NCBI GenBank assembly: GCA_050084515.1
Contig: CM114272.1
Coordinates: 2,976,001-3,040,000 of the forward strand
DNA: 64,000 nucleotides
Direction of reading: 5' to 3'
Source of the DNA: Blasia pusilla
Taxonomy: Eukaryota > Marchantiophyta > Marchantiopsida > Blasiales
In this document: one piece after another, positions 53,834 through 64,000 of the stretch
How positions within the stretch are numbered: position 1 is the first letter of the stretch
Layout of the letters: each line of letters begins with the position of its first letter
Notes under the pieces: model-generated
What the model was told of the DNA's origin: nothing
The model's database searches: none
What the model saw: only the letters and a program-made list of their open reading frames with translations
Position numbers and translations under genes: made by a program

Positions 53834-54231
53834 TGGATCTACAACATTATCCCATGTTAGAGGCCACAACTGCTCGATAGGTTGGAATAAGATCATATCA
53901 ACCTCCTTCACGAGACGACCCTCAAGTAGAGTTGTCTTGGGGGTGAGTTCTCCCACATTACTCCTTGCTCTCCATCGCAATAGTTAATCCATCTAGACAT
54001 TACCTCGCTATTATCCGGAGCACTCTCCCCACAAAAGGTTTGAGGAAGACCACGGCTATGTACAGGGCAACCAGAACTCTCCCAGGGCTCATCAAAGTTT
54101 TTACTACAACCTACATAGAGGTCATTCAAACCATCTCGTCTATCCTTCGTCCCCATCTGTACTCGTCCTTCATCTCCACTCTCGTCTTGTATATCTTCTT
54201 CAGCACGACGATTTCTTCTATGACCATCCAA
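53834..54231 (-). pseudogene. Hypothetical protein sequence interrupted by the LTR
   Basis: Frame 54231-53908 starts MDGHRRNRRAEEDIQDE and holds LYVGCSKNFDEPWESSGCP and SRWINYCDGEQGVMWENSPP. After a one-base shift another frame gives ELTPKTTLLEGRLVKEVDMI and WPLTWDNVVDPNYDTHNF, directly up to the LTR. It looks like true protein sequence, but I do not recognise the family. It may be part of the same minus-strand gene as 54498-54800. Confidence 0.4.
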
Positions 54232-54369
54232 GGAAGATAGTATGGCTCTAAGGCTCCTTGAAAATCCACCTTGTTGATAATTGTGTGATGACGCTTATTG
54301 TGATGAAGCTTCCACTCTTGCTCGTTTAAAGTGTGGTGGTGGGGTAATACTATCTTCTTCTCTTGATCT

Positions 54370-54395
54370 CTTATCTTATCTTATCTTATCTTATC
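54370..54395. repeat. (TTATC)n microsatellite
   Basis: About five TTATC units. Confidence 0.9.
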
Positions 54396-54419
54396 GCCAT
54401 ACTAAACCTGCATATCCTT

Positions 54420-54800
54420 CATCAACTCCGCGACTTTGAGCTGAACAAATACCTTGCTCATTGACTTTCTCTTCCTCTTGGGGAGGTCTTTGTACTTTCA
54501 AACGCCATTGAATAAATCCCAATCCTTTTTCCACTCATTCTCTTCCATTTTCCTTGCAAATTCTCCAATCGCATGCTCCGGCCACTTCAGCCTCGACTTC
54601 TTGAACTCTCCTTTTAGAACTTGTGGGTCAATGGCCCTATCCAAGTGCGCCTTCAATTCATCTTCCATGACGAATTGTGAGAGTGTTTTCTTGTTCAACT
54701 TTGTGGAGATCTTTGGTGTTGGTGTATCAAGGGGTTCTTCCCCTCTTCCGTCGTCCTCATTGTCAGGAGGGCTACGGTCTTCATGAGGTGGCAATTCCAT
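54420..54800 (-). pseudogene. Hypothetical acidic protein fragment
   Basis: From the ATG at 54800: MELPPHEDRSPPDNEDDGRG, TKLNKKTLSQFVMEDELKAH, RLKWPEHAIGEFARKMEENE, WDLFNG, a TGA, and KYKDLPKRKRKSMSKV to about 54420. No family recognised. The position between two LTR insertions and the shared strand suggest a common origin with 53834-54231 and perhaps with the kinase-like gene upstream. Confidence 0.4.
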
Positions 54801-55040
54801 CTTGTCTTTTACCAAAATACAAAAAGAAATGTGATTTAGAGATACAATGAAAATAATAGTGATACGATGACACACGATACATCCATACATCAATCAAGCT
54901 TCATCATTTAAAAAACTTCATAGTAACACATTCATCTTTTTTAACCAAGTCTTCCATTTCTCATGAAAAATATCCAATCCTCAAATGGATTTACAATCAC
55001 ACTACCACTCTTACTCCCCATAATCCCGAATCTGCATTAT
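54801..55040. other. Non-coding spacer
   Basis: AT-rich, no feature recognised. Confidence 0.4.
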
Positions 55041-56277
55041 TGTAATAACCCACTCTTGTGAGAATTTTGTACTTTGGATGTTTTTTGTAGAGAAATAGGT
55101 AAAAGTCTTTAGGAAGGAAGATTGAAGATTTTGTAGAAGATTGTAAATATGAATAAAGGAAGAGAAATAGTTGGAAGAGTACTTGATAAGGCTAGTTAGT
55201 GAAACTCGAATGAGAAGGCAAGAAGATTGGAAGATCAAGGAAGTGCCTTGGAGGAGTGAAAAAGACTATAAAGAACTTCTTTGCAGCCAAAGTTCCAAGG
55301 GAATCTTCATGCAAAGACTGTAAACGAAGACCAAAGAGCAAAGACTGTGAGCAAAGAACGAAGATCAAAGAGTCTTTGCAAAGATAGGACTGCGAAGAGC
55401 GAGAAGACTATGAAGATTGAACCGTCGCAGTGGTTTTGGAAGCCGGAAATGGAACGGCGCAACAGTTTAAAGGGAGTGGAAATGAAACGTCAGGGCAACC
55501 AACCAACTTAGGAAGATGAAGGGTTGGAGAATCTGAATAGAATGGGTTAGGATTAGCAATTAGAAATCTAGATTAGAATAAGAAGAGTAATCAGGGATTA
55601 TAAAAGACTATTTAAAGAGCAAAAGGGATCATTCCATTGTGTCTTGAATTCCCCAATACTGTTTCGTGTATCTTCACTTTACCAACAATCTTGGTGAGTG
55701 TGTAGGAATTTTTTTTGAGGGATGATCCAAGCTAAAGAGTCTTCTACTTTCTAAAGCTTGTAATACTTTTCTAGTTCTTTCCACTCTTTGATGCAGAAGA
55801 AGAGTCTTCTCTCATGCTTTCTGATGTACGGAATTGAATGTGGATCTTATTGGGCTGCAGTAGAGATGAGAGTTGAGTCTTGTAGTTTCAGAATTCCATA
55901 AGATAATCAAGAACACCGTAGGAAAGTTATTAGACATTGAATAATCTGCTATGACAGATTTAGTTTTGAAAGTAGGGTGAGCCGCCATTCTTGAGGTCTA
56001 TTTGAGGTCTTTGTGGATTTTTTTGTTATTCAAGATTCACAAGAGTTTTCGTGTGCACTTGAGAAGAGTCTTTTCCAAGAGGAAAGAAAATTATTTTGTT
56101 CTTTTTTCTCAATGAAGATTTAGTTGTTGTAGTTAGTGAAGCATTTTAGTGAAGAAGGAGTTTATTCTTGATATTCTTTATAAAACCTCTCTTTACTCAG
56201 AAAACAGTGTTATCTTGGGAACGAACTTTATACTTTGCGATAGAAAGAGTATCTTTTTCCTAGAGTTGTACATTACA
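55041..56277 (+). mobile_element. Diverged solo LTR related to the Tat-like LTRs
   Basis: It has the same layout as the other LTRs: TGTAATAACCCAC at the start, an AATTTTGTACTTT block, GAAGAC/CAAAG-rich middle, a TGACAGATTTAG-GTAGGGTGAGCC block, GGGAACGAACTTTATAC and TTGTACATTACA at the end. It is much more diverged. The flanks ATTAT (55036-55040) and ATTGT (56278-56282) agree at 4 of 5 bases, a plausible 5-bp target duplication. The 76-codon ORF at 55281-55511 lies in the repetitive middle and is not a gene. Confidence 0.65.
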
Positions 56278-58226
56278 ATTGTCTACATCTAATACTTTCA
56301 CATTTGCTGTGATATATGCAATAAGAAACTCTAAGCTTTTGTCATCAGAGAGATTCAGAGCTAATGCCCACTTTCGAATTCTTTCCAAATAAGTAAATCT
56401 CATATTCGCTTGGGCATTCCCGACAGAGAGGTTGTATGTCACATAGTTCAAATTCTTCACAATCATCCATAGGGCATAGATTTCAATGGCCTTGCTAAGA
56501 GGGAGATTTTGAGGCCCTACTGTCAATTCCGGTGCTATGTGCCCAACATGATTTTTTTGTTCATGCTGCCACCATCTATGAGGTGACTCTAAGATTTCAT
56601 TAGTCCACATGGCATTTCCCCAATCTCCAACGCCGATGTATGGGCTAGATTTGGATCCAAAATAGAAGAACATGTTCCTAGCATGAAGGTTGGTATGAAA
56701 AACCCCACGCTTGTGGACATTCTCCATGGTACCAAGAAGGACAACCACAAGCTAGATGACATTTGATGCTCGTGATACCCACAGTTTTGTACTCTTTAAG
56801 AATATATCTTTTTATTCAACGAAGACTCTTGTACATTATGATTTTGATTATGATTATTTATTATTATGAGGAAGAATGAGTGAATCACGAAGCTCCTAGG
56901 ACAAGGCAGAGAGATGGAAGATCAAGGATTTGCCTTAGAGGAGAGGAAAACGCAATAACGAAGTCTCAAGACTCAGAATGAAGATGTACGAAGCTCTGTC
57001 TACGAAGTGCTTCGTTACATAACAAAGCATAACAAAGAAAAGAAGAAAGAAGTACTTCGCTCTTGTAGGAAGTACGAAACACCGTAAATAAGAACGAAGC
57101 ATGGAGTACTTCGTCCTCATGAAGTCCAGGAAAGCGAAGCTAAGAAGGACTGTGATTTCAAGTGACGCATGTTAGAACAGTTAGACTAGGAAAGGGCGTG
57201 ACCCTTTGTATCAACTTGGTAGTTAGGACAGTTTTTTACCGCGGATTCACAGGGATCGTAGGAAAAGCTAAGAGAACCATAGATCTAGGTAGTTAGAAAT
57301 AGTGAAGAGACATTAGCTTCATCAAGAACGTTTTGAATCTTTGGATTACTTCCACTCCAGCGAATATTTAAGAAGCAAGGCAGAAGCCATAATCATCATT
57401 CTCTTACGAAGTCCTTATGTTATAGGAATGGTCCGAGCAAGAGAGTAGTATCCTCTCGATACTACTCTCTTGATGGAGTAGTAAACCAATCATTCATTCA
57501 TTCTGATGTGCGATGCTTATGTCTGAGTATTCTTTTTGGGTCTGTAGAGTGAAGAGTGAATCAGGCGAGCCTTTTTCATCAGTGAAATAATCAACCTGAG
57601 TTGTAGGAAATCTGTTTGAAAGAGAGTAACCTACCAAGACGGATTGAGTTCCGAAAGTAGGAGAAGCCAGCTTTTGTGTTGAGATCTCTGTGAGGTTGTA
57701 GATTTTCCTCTCGACATCGCTCAGATCATGTCCTACTACTACATTCTTATGAAAAATCAATATTATTGCATATGGAACTGTCAATGTCAGCCCAAGAGAA
57801 GTACTTCCTCCTTTGAAAAGACGTTGAGCACTTCTTAACTCTACACAAAATCTTTCTAGGAGAGCCGCCTCTACAACATTTTGCTTCTCATCCTTATATG
57901 TCTTGAGATCGACATACACTCTCTTCAAGTTGGGCACAAAATTTAGTTAACCTATCAGCCTCCGCGGCATCCACTTCCCAATCAAATACCTTTGCCACTC
58001 TATTGGAAACTCTTTGCAATTCCAAGGTGTAGTCATGGAAACCATTCATATCCGTTGAAATGTAAGATCGTCTCTTATCTAAAGAAAGTTGGAAAACCCT
58101 GTCTTACTATGCCTCTCTTATGGCCATGTTGAAATCATTCCTTGAATTTTCTCTTTGCCTCTTGGCACCAAGGTTGGACTCGTTTTGATTCTTTCCCACT
58201 CTCAATGACCTAGCCCCACTAGACAT
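56278..58226 (-). pseudogene. Protein-kinase-like gene split by an LTR
   Basis: 5' part: from the ATG at 58226, MSSGARSLRVGKNQNESNLG, two stops, then STDMNGFHDYTLELQRVSNR and, after a shift, MPNLKRVYVDLKTYKDEKQN and HKNVVVGHDLSDVERKIY up to 57698. An LTR follows (56773-57697). The 3' part starts at about 56772: VI, TAG, LVVVLLGTMENVHKRGVFHT, LHARN, YIGVGDWGNA, HVGHIAPEL and KAIEIYALWMIVKNL. These match kinase helix E, a catalytic loop HTNLHARN in place of HRDLKxxN, GDWG in place of DFG, and APE, so it resembles a kinase C-lobe with altered catalytic residues. It ends at the second LTR (56277). The catalytic Asp of HRD is Asn, so a pseudokinase is possible even before the gene broke. Family unknown. 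Confidence 0.6.
56773..57697 (+). mobile_element. 5' part of a Tat-like LTR inside the kinase-like gene
   Basis: Starts TGATACCCACAG and follows the 38811-40113 LTR to GATCTCTGTGAGGTT. There it stops and is followed by host-frame sequence. The last third of the LTR is missing. The next 21 nt (57698-57718) are the reverse complement of LTR sequence, see findings. Confidence 0.85.
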
Positions 58227-59107
58227 TTTCCTCTAATGAAGAAGATAAGAAAATCTTTTAAAAATACAAGGGAAAGAAATATACAGGTTGAGATAAGAAA
58301 ATACCAAAAAAATAATCACACAAGATGCTTAAAAAATAGCTGAGAATGTACGCGTGGATGATGGAACGGCGGTCTAAGTTTAGGGTTGGGCACTCAAAGG
58401 AAATAGGTAGATATGGGCATGTTTAGATAAGGTTCCTTGATCAACTCTACATCCCCGATGTGCTAAGGAGAACCAATGAAACAAATTTTAACACTCGGGT
58501 CTATGAATCAGAAATCTCAAAATCACCAAACAAGTTTAGTGAAACAAGAGATTTCCACACTCACAAACATTCACCTAATGTGGAGTCAATTAGAGTTTCT
58601 TTAGGATGCAACAAGAAGCGCAAATATCCAAGTTGGTCCTAGAGAAAATCTAAGTAACCCCAAAAGGCATCCAAGGGATTTCCCCAAAATTCCTAGTAAC
58701 CTTGAAAGCCCTTAGCTGTCAAGGTACCATAAAAATTTGGAGCCTAATCCAAAATATCACAAAAAACTTGGAAAATGGGAGGAATAAGGGATAATTAGGT
58801 AATCAACCCCTAACCCCCCCATTTCCATATGTACATTTTAGGGGCCCCTCCCCTTAAAGGAGGGGGGAGGGCTCGCGGGCGGCTTGGACGCGCACTCTCG
58901 GGCTCGAATTTGGGCTCCGTCGTAGGCTAGACCCAAGCCCTACAGCTCGCATGTGGGCTAGGACCTGACGCAACAAATCAGAGGGTGCGACGCGGGCCCA
59001 ACTTGTCCGTGTCGCAGGCTCGACCAAAATACAGGTGTCGGATGTGATGTGCATTGGCCGAGCAAGGGTGGAATGCTCGGGTGTGGGCCGCGAGCTTATG
59101 GAGCCTG
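58227..59107. other. Intergenic, with GC-rich part
   Basis: No gene recognised. From about 58840 the sequence becomes markedly GC-rich; short ORFs on both strands there are composition artefacts. Confidence 0.45.
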
Positions 59108-59155
59108 CACCCGGGCCCGCACGGACATGTCTGTCCTTGGGACGGACATTAGTTT
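59108..59155. repeat. Relative of the small insertion at 43193-43485
   Basis: GGCCCGCACGGACATGTCTGTCC and GGGACGGACATTAGTTTCA resemble, in order, the right end of the 43193-43485 element (GGCCCATACGGACAAGTCCGTCC ... GGTTGGACATAAGTTCA). Only one end is clear. Confidence 0.4.
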
Positions 59156-59269
59156 CATGCCACCTTGGGTTATTCTTGATTGTGATGACCGGATAGCATC
59201 TGCTGATTCAACATACTTTAGATGTCATGCATGTAGAGAAGAATATCGCAAAGAATGTAGTGAAAACAA

Positions 59270-60030
59270 TCTTTGGGATTAAGGACACAGTGAAAGTGCG
59301 TCAAGATTTGGAGAAGAGAGGAATCCGCCCCCACTTATGGCTATGACCGCATCGTTCTAAGAGTGGAGGATTAGTTAAACCTATTGCAAATTATGTTCTT
59401 ACCTCTTCATAAATCAGCAAGTTCTTGAGAAGGGTAGAGAAATTGAAAGTCCCTACTAGTTTTAGTGGTGACCTTAAAAAACATACTGTGCATAAGAAAT
59501 TGGGTAATATGAAGTCTCACAACTACCATGTCTTTATCCAAAAAATTCTTCCCTTTTGCCTCCGAGCTCTCATGACCAAAGAGGTAAGGACTACAATTAT
59601 GAGACTGAGTAGACTATTGAGGAACATTTCACAAAAAATTTGGGATTCCACACAATATACAAAACTACATGAAGACACAACCATTACCTTATGTTTGCTC
59701 GAGATGCATTTCCCTCTAGCCTTTTTTGATGTAATGACCCAACTTCTTATCCATGTTATGGAGGAGTTGGATATTTGTGGACCTATCTCATGTAGATGGA
59801 TGTATCCATTTGAGAGGTATATGGGTATTATGAAGAAATATGTGAGGTCAAGAGCACGTTGAGAAGGTTGTATGGCGGAGGGCTATCTTCTCGATGAAGC
59901 TCTTGGCTTTGTCACAGAATACAAGAAAATGTTTGAGCCGATTAGAACTCAAGTGTGGGATGATGGCGAGAAAGGTGGTGTTGATGGTGAAGAATTAGAG
60001 GTTTTAGGAGTTGAAGTAAGATTATAATTG
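59270..60030 (+). pseudogene. CACTA (En/Spm) transposase TNP2-like, DUF4218 region
   Basis: A broken frame gives GIKDTVKVRQDLEKRGIRPH near 59278, then in the open frame 59425-59862 KLKVPTSFSGDLKKHTVHKK, MKSHNYHVFIQKILPFCLRA, LHEDTTITLCLLEMHFPLAF, FDVMTQLLIHVMEELDICGP and RWMYPFERYMGIMKKYVRSR. After a stop it continues CMAEGYLLDEALGFVTEYKK. This is the conserved C-terminal half of plant CACTA transposases (LKSHDCHVLMQ, LCxLEMIFPPxFFDVMxHL, RWMYPFERxMxxLKxYVRN). TNP2 acts in excision with TNP1/TNPA. The N-terminal catalytic half is not in the window. Confidence 0.85.
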
Positions 60031-60241
60031 ATGGTTATCGACTTGGCATATCACTACATTTTGCATAACACCCAATGTATGGTGAAGTGGCATTAGTAAG
60101 CAACCACATCTACCATTTTTGCATTTGTTGAATATGTGGTTGGAGTAGAGAATCAGACTTGACTAGGAAGTAGGAAATTCAACAGGCTAGTTAAGGTACA
60201 CCAATTTTTGACATCAATATTTCATAATCGCCTTCTATAGG
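60031..60241. other. Non-coding between CACTA fragments
   Basis: Probably an intron or degraded coding sequence of the CACTA element; ends with a possible acceptor, TTCTATAG, before 60241. Confidence 0.35.
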
Positions 60242-60840
60242 TTGTTCGAGGAAGAGAAACAGAGAGATGGAAGCTTATCAAATATGAAGTTTTTGGATTG
60301 GGTTCAATCAGCCATCATCCAAAAATATGATCTGAACCAAGAGCCTCTTGATCAAGAGGCTCTTACCCTCTCTATTCCCCCCACTTCTAAAGTCCTATCG
60401 TACATGAGCCTGAGGGCTTATAGTTACCATTATCGAGTAGATCTCTCAAGAGATACACCCTATTCCACTCATGATAGTGGCATAGGTGATAGATTTGTGG
60501 ATGATGATAATAATCAAACCAACCCTACCCAATGCTCGTATTCTTATGTGGGTGTTCTGGTTGATATTGTAGCTTTTGATTATCAAACCATGGGAGATCT
60601 TATTGTTCTCATGCGTGGGTGTTGGGCTTGGGCATATTGGACCTCTCGACGTCCATCTAAGAAACAAGACTTAGAGGAGTTCCTCCTTATAAATTTGAAG
60701 GATAATGAACCACAAGATCACCAATCCTTTGTCTTCCCTGGGCAAGTTGAGTAGGTGTTTTATGGGGATGGGGGAGATGGTAGTACTCAGGAAAGAGGCT
60801 AGATCTTGGAGACAACAACAAGATGAACATGAAGTAGTTG
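60242..60840 (+). pseudogene. CACTA element protein, DUF4216 region
   Basis: The frame 60242-60754 includes SYSYVGVLVDIVAFDYQTMG and LIVLMRGCWA, then HQSFVFPGQVE, a TAG and VFYGDGGDG. DUF4216 domains following the CACTA transposase read YGVLxDIxELxY--FxVVLFKCxWxD and end PFVFAxQxxQVFYVxD. The first part (MFEEEKQRDGSLSNMKFLDW) has no recognised domain. It continues the transposase pseudogene at 59270-60030. Confidence 0.65.
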
Positions 60841-61313
60841 TAGTTGATGATGGAGATTACTTTGGGTTAGACATTTATCCAACTTTAGAACTTAATGCAT
60901 ATAACAATATAGCAGAAAATAGTACATAGTTGAATGAAGCAGAAATAGTGATAGCAAGGAGAGACGTTGAGGGTGTTCCAATAAGGTTGACTTCAAAAAG
61001 TGTTGAGTCTGAGATAGATGAATCTGAAAAGGAAAAAGAAGACAATGATGACACTTCATCATTTTGATATGGTTTGGTAGGCTTGATTAGAAGTTAGTTT
61101 GCATTGTAATTATGTGGTCCGAAGTTTGTGTTTTTCTTCAACCTTATTGTGAGCTTGTGGGACTAGGATGATGGGATAATTACTACAGGTGCATAGTTGA
61201 ACTTTTGGAATGAATTCTCTTTGCATAATTATTGTTAGAAAGTTTGCATTGTTGGGTTACATCTCTTTAGGAGGTTGAAGTTTCGTGTGTAGACATATTA
61301 ACATGGAAAGGGT
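60841..61313. other. Non-coding / degraded tail of the CACTA region
   Basis: A weak acidic reading (VVVDDGDYFGLDIYPTLELN and ESEIDESEKEKEDNDDTSSF) suggests the C-terminus of the CACTA protein. No more can be said. Confidence 0.35.
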
Positions 61314-62371
61314 ATGGTATATAAGATGGATTCCGGAGGGGTTGATAGAGAAAAAAGCACAAGTTGTACCCAAGAATGGAAGTGGACCTTGAATGATAGT
61401 GTAGTAGTCAAAGAGGGAGAGTCCAAGGTTGATTTGGAAGCCCTCTTGAGGAGTGAGGGTTTATGTGATGCTCAAGGCAAATTACCAGATGGGAGTGAAG
61501 TTCAGGTTTGGTTCCTTAGAAGATGGTAGCTTGGAATGAAAAGTGTAGTAAGGGTTGTGTATTTTACAAAGTATGAGAATTGTAGTTCTTTACATTAGAA
61601 CCCCTTTAATGCATGAAGCATTCAATGGCTCCCCTTCAAGGAGTGACCTTGGATGACAAATGGGTTGTGAAGGTTGGTGAGTGAAGGGCTGATTTGGAAG
61701 CCCTCCTTTATAGTGAAGGTTTGAAGGATGCTCAAGGTGATATACCTGATGGGAGTGAAGGCGAGTTTTGGTTTCTTAGAAGGATATCTCTCCAGAAAAA
61801 GAGTGCGGTTGAGGTCTTATGTTTTGCAAGGTACGATAATATAGATGGTCTTGATTGGGACTCTTTCAAGTCAAGTGTAGATGCTTCTATTGAGTGTGAG
61901 AGAAAGACCAGGCTAGACAAGCTTGATGATCACGTTTCTGCTGAAGGAAATAGCAAAGGCTTTGGCAAGTTTGAAGAAGAGGTGGTAGGGTTTGACTGTA
62001 CCACCCAAGTGACAAGTCTACAATGGGTTGACAAGGATATGGAAGAGTATCACTCCACAGAAATATTTGTGGACAGAAAGTTTACACTGGTGAATACTGA
62101 AGGGGTTGCTAAAGAGGTTGAGATGATGGAAGAAGATGAGGTTATTGTTGGCATAAGACTTGAATTCTGGGAGGAGAGAGTGGAGTGTGTAGAAATGGAA
62201 AATAGCATCTTGCATAAGGGAATTGAATGTAGTGACTTGGAGGGGACAAGACATATGCATTTATCGGCATTCATGGACAAGGCTATTAATGTTTCCAATG
62301 ATCATACTATTGTGGAAATAGAATCTAGAGTTGATTTTGACACTAATTCATATGCCCAATTACGTGCCTAA
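61314..62371 (+). pseudogene. Unassigned gene with a duplicated ~60-residue domain
   Basis: Two copies of one domain: WTLNDSVVVKEGESKVDLEA, LLRSEGLCDAQGKLPDGSEV, QVWFLRRW (61375-61529) and VTLDDKWVVKVGE, stop, RADLEALLYSEGLKDAQGDI, PDGSEGEFWFLRR (61645-61785). The core LEALLxSEGLxDAQGxxPDGSExxxWFLRR is conserved in both. The second copy continues into a long acidic frame to 62371 (KLDDHVSAEGNSKGFGKFEE, EVEMMEEDEVIVGIRLEFWE). I do not recognise the family. It lies between CACTA DUF4216 and the region at 62.6-64 kb on the same strand. Confidence 0.45.
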
Positions 62372-62647
62372 AACATGAGGAGAAGGAAGGAGGTTGAGGC
62401 AAAGCTTGCCCAAGAATTCAAGGATCTACATATTTACTATACTTTGTGGAATGCTTTACTTCTTTGTGTAATTCTCATGATTACATATATGACCCGTAGC
62501 CTCACAATTTTACTCTAAAATTGGCTTGCATGTATTGCACGTTGTAGTGGTGTTTTTTGTCAGGAAGTAAAGCCACAAAGGAAAAAACCCTCATTTGATA
62601 TCATCGTTAGGGATCCTACATTACTTCCAAGGCAAAGTGCGTGACTC
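62372..62647. other. Short non-coding stretch
   Basis: Nothing recognised. Confidence 0.35.
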
Positions 62648-63250
62648 TTGAGCATTGCCAAACAAAAAATCTTCTTAGAGGAAGGTTCTCCAATGCAAGG
62701 GGATGAGGAGGTTGATCCTAACTATGAAGTTGAAAGGATCCACATGTCCTCAAGTGAGAGTGAGGAGGAACACATTGAGCCCTTTCATGTATGTAGATCT
62801 CTACTCATTAGTCTATTCATCTCTTTTCTTTTGCGTGCATGTTTTATTTTGTGTCTTGCACATGGACCCTATTGTTACATCTTCCCGTTTGTATGTGTTA
62901 TTCTTGGATGATGGGGATACTCGACCTTTGTGGCTCTACTCAGATTGCAACAGGGCTTGTAGGTGCAGATTCATCTACTTCTTGACAGAGTGGAGGACAT
63001 TCATACAAGCCGTTGTCTCCACCACTACAACCAAACACATACAGGTCAAAGTTTCCTCCTCCCCCCCCCACTGCTTCCTAGTATATTGTGTGGACATAGA
63101 TAGACAAGATAGTCTTAGCTTGGCCACTATTCGAAATCACATGGATGAGGCATGGGAGTACGTTGGAGCAACAAGCTTGCCTCAAGAATGCTTGAGGAAA
63201 AAAATCTCTACGTTATTGAAGATTGATAGATATATGATGAAGAGTTTTTG
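62648..63250 (+). pseudogene. Possible transposon-associated exons
   Basis: The first part has an acidic segment (GDEEVDPNYEVERI, SSSESEEEHIEPFH) with a possible donor, CAT/GTATGT, near 62790. The second gives YFLTEWRTFIQAVVSTTTTK, DEAWEYVGATSLPQECLRKK and DRYMMKSF to 63251. WRxxxxxxV and the position after a CACTA transposase suggest a Transposase_24-type (En/Spm second ORF) protein, but the match is weak. Confidence 0.35.
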
Positions 63251-63538
63251 AGTGAATAAAGGAAGTCATCGGCATGTGGAATGTCATCCTGCCGCCAAAG
63301 CTCTTCAATGGGATAGATTGGTAGATTATTGGATGTCTGATGGTGCCAAATGAAAGAAAAGGTGATGAGAAATGCAAGGCATCAAGTTGAGAAAGAAAAT
63401 CCTGTTGGGCGGTCCGGTGCACATATCATGACCGGTGGGGTTATAAGTATCTTCTACATTGGCTATAGCAGCTTGTGGATGTCCCAATTGTAAATCAAAA
63501 GGAAGTGGAAACTTGTATAGTAGAAGAGTGTTCTCTAT

Positions 63539-63950
63539 TTGCTATTTACTAGTTTGTCTAATTTTTTGTTTCATCACCAAAAAGCTAAAAACATTGTTCC
63601 TTTGCAAGAAAGTACAACATCTAGACCCCCATCTATGAGAGATGGATTGATGCCTTCTGGTAGTGGGACCCAAATTAGTGGTGAAGCAAGAGTATGTATC
63701 CAAAGTTTCAACCCTTTTACTTGTTATTCAGAATTCCAAATTTGCATTCAAGATAATCTATGTTTCCTACTATTTACAGATTATTACATATTGTTGATGA
63801 AGTATTCTCTTTACATTTCTCTTTATTAGCCCGTTGAGTCCCAACTCACAAACCAAACATCATTAGAGAAGCAAGAGAATCAATGGAATGCAAATCTAAA
63901 AGCCATACGAATTGAGATCAAGCTGAAGATGGAGAGAAAGCAGCAAGAGT
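63539..63950 (+). pseudogene. Two exons of the same putative gene, running to the window edge
   Basis: Coding-like RPPSMRDGLMPSGSGTQISG then EAR, a donor (AGA/GTATGT at 63692) and acceptor (TTTATTAG at 63829) bound a 138-nt AT-rich intron. The frame rejoins as PVESQLTNQTSLEKQENQWN and LKAIRIEIKLKMERKQQE before a TAG near 63951. The helical charged tail resembles the C-terminus of En/Spm-associated proteins. The element continues past the window. Confidence 0.35.
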
Positions 63951-64000
63951 AGTCAAGGCAATTAACCTCACGATTGACCAAGCTTGCAAAAATGGTGGCT

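Noticed and set aside
58854-59282. Short ORFs in GC-rich DNA
   Set aside because: No homology recognised; open frames follow from composition. Only the CACTA-like reading starting near 59270 was kept.

Overview
The window is nuclear DNA of a land plant. The evidence is two dirigent-type secreted proteins, a plant leucine-rich-repeat (LRR) receptor-like protein, germin-like fragments, and plant retrotransposons with primer binding sites for tRNA-iMet and tRNA-Asp. The lineage cannot be fixed from the sequence; a bryophyte (for example a liverwort) is my guess, not a demonstration. Host genes are confined to about 5-11 kb and 22-24 kb. Almost everything else is layered, mostly dead transposable elements.

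Layout. 1-5.1 kb: unannotated sequence with old duplications. 5.2-10.7 kb: two divergently oriented dirigent-like genes with similar promoter layout, separated by germin-like debris. 11.7-14.0 kb: LTR, tRNA-iMet primer site and gag of a gypsy-like element. 14.4-17.4 kb (minus): fragment of a Ty3/gypsy element that carries a C5 cytosine-DNA methyltransferase between protease and reverse transcriptase. 17.4-20.6 kb: 5'-truncated Ty1/copia pol with its 3' LTR. 22.2-24.2 kb (minus): frameshifted LRR protein gene.

26.1-38.3 kb is a giant Mutator-like element (MULE) of about 12 kb, bounded by a candidate 9-bp target duplication. It has a transposase gene (plus strand, HTHP zinc site, catalytic core, SWIM finger) and a divergently transcribed accessory gene whose C-terminal region resembles the SAM-binding part of N4/N6 DNA methyltransferases. 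Its non-coding parts hold about 38 copies of a 25-bp palindrome (arm CAACCCGTCGGA). These lie mostly in periodic arrays: one exactly between the two divergent TATA boxes, others in introns. This recalls VANDAL elements of Arabidopsis, where an accessory protein (VANC) binds motif arrays of its own element to reverse silencing. I consider it the best candidate here for an undescribed system.

38.8-53.8 kb is a nest of LTR elements: a 1.3-kb LTR, a second copy of the methyltransferase gypsy element (plus, dead), a copia integrase fragment, and two converging truncated copies of a Tat-like element with tRNA-Asp primer sites. 53.8-58.2 kb (minus): hypothetical protein sequence and a protein-kinase-like gene broken by two further LTRs. 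59.2-60.8 kb: CACTA transposase remnants. 61.3-64 kb: unassigned sequence with a duplicated small domain, probably part of the same transposon neighbourhood.

Many in-frame stops in the elements look like CAG-to-TAG or similar C-to-T changes. In two cases this is shown directly by comparing the two Tat-like copies. Methylated-cytosine decay fits a window in which at least two element families seem to engage with host DNA methylation.
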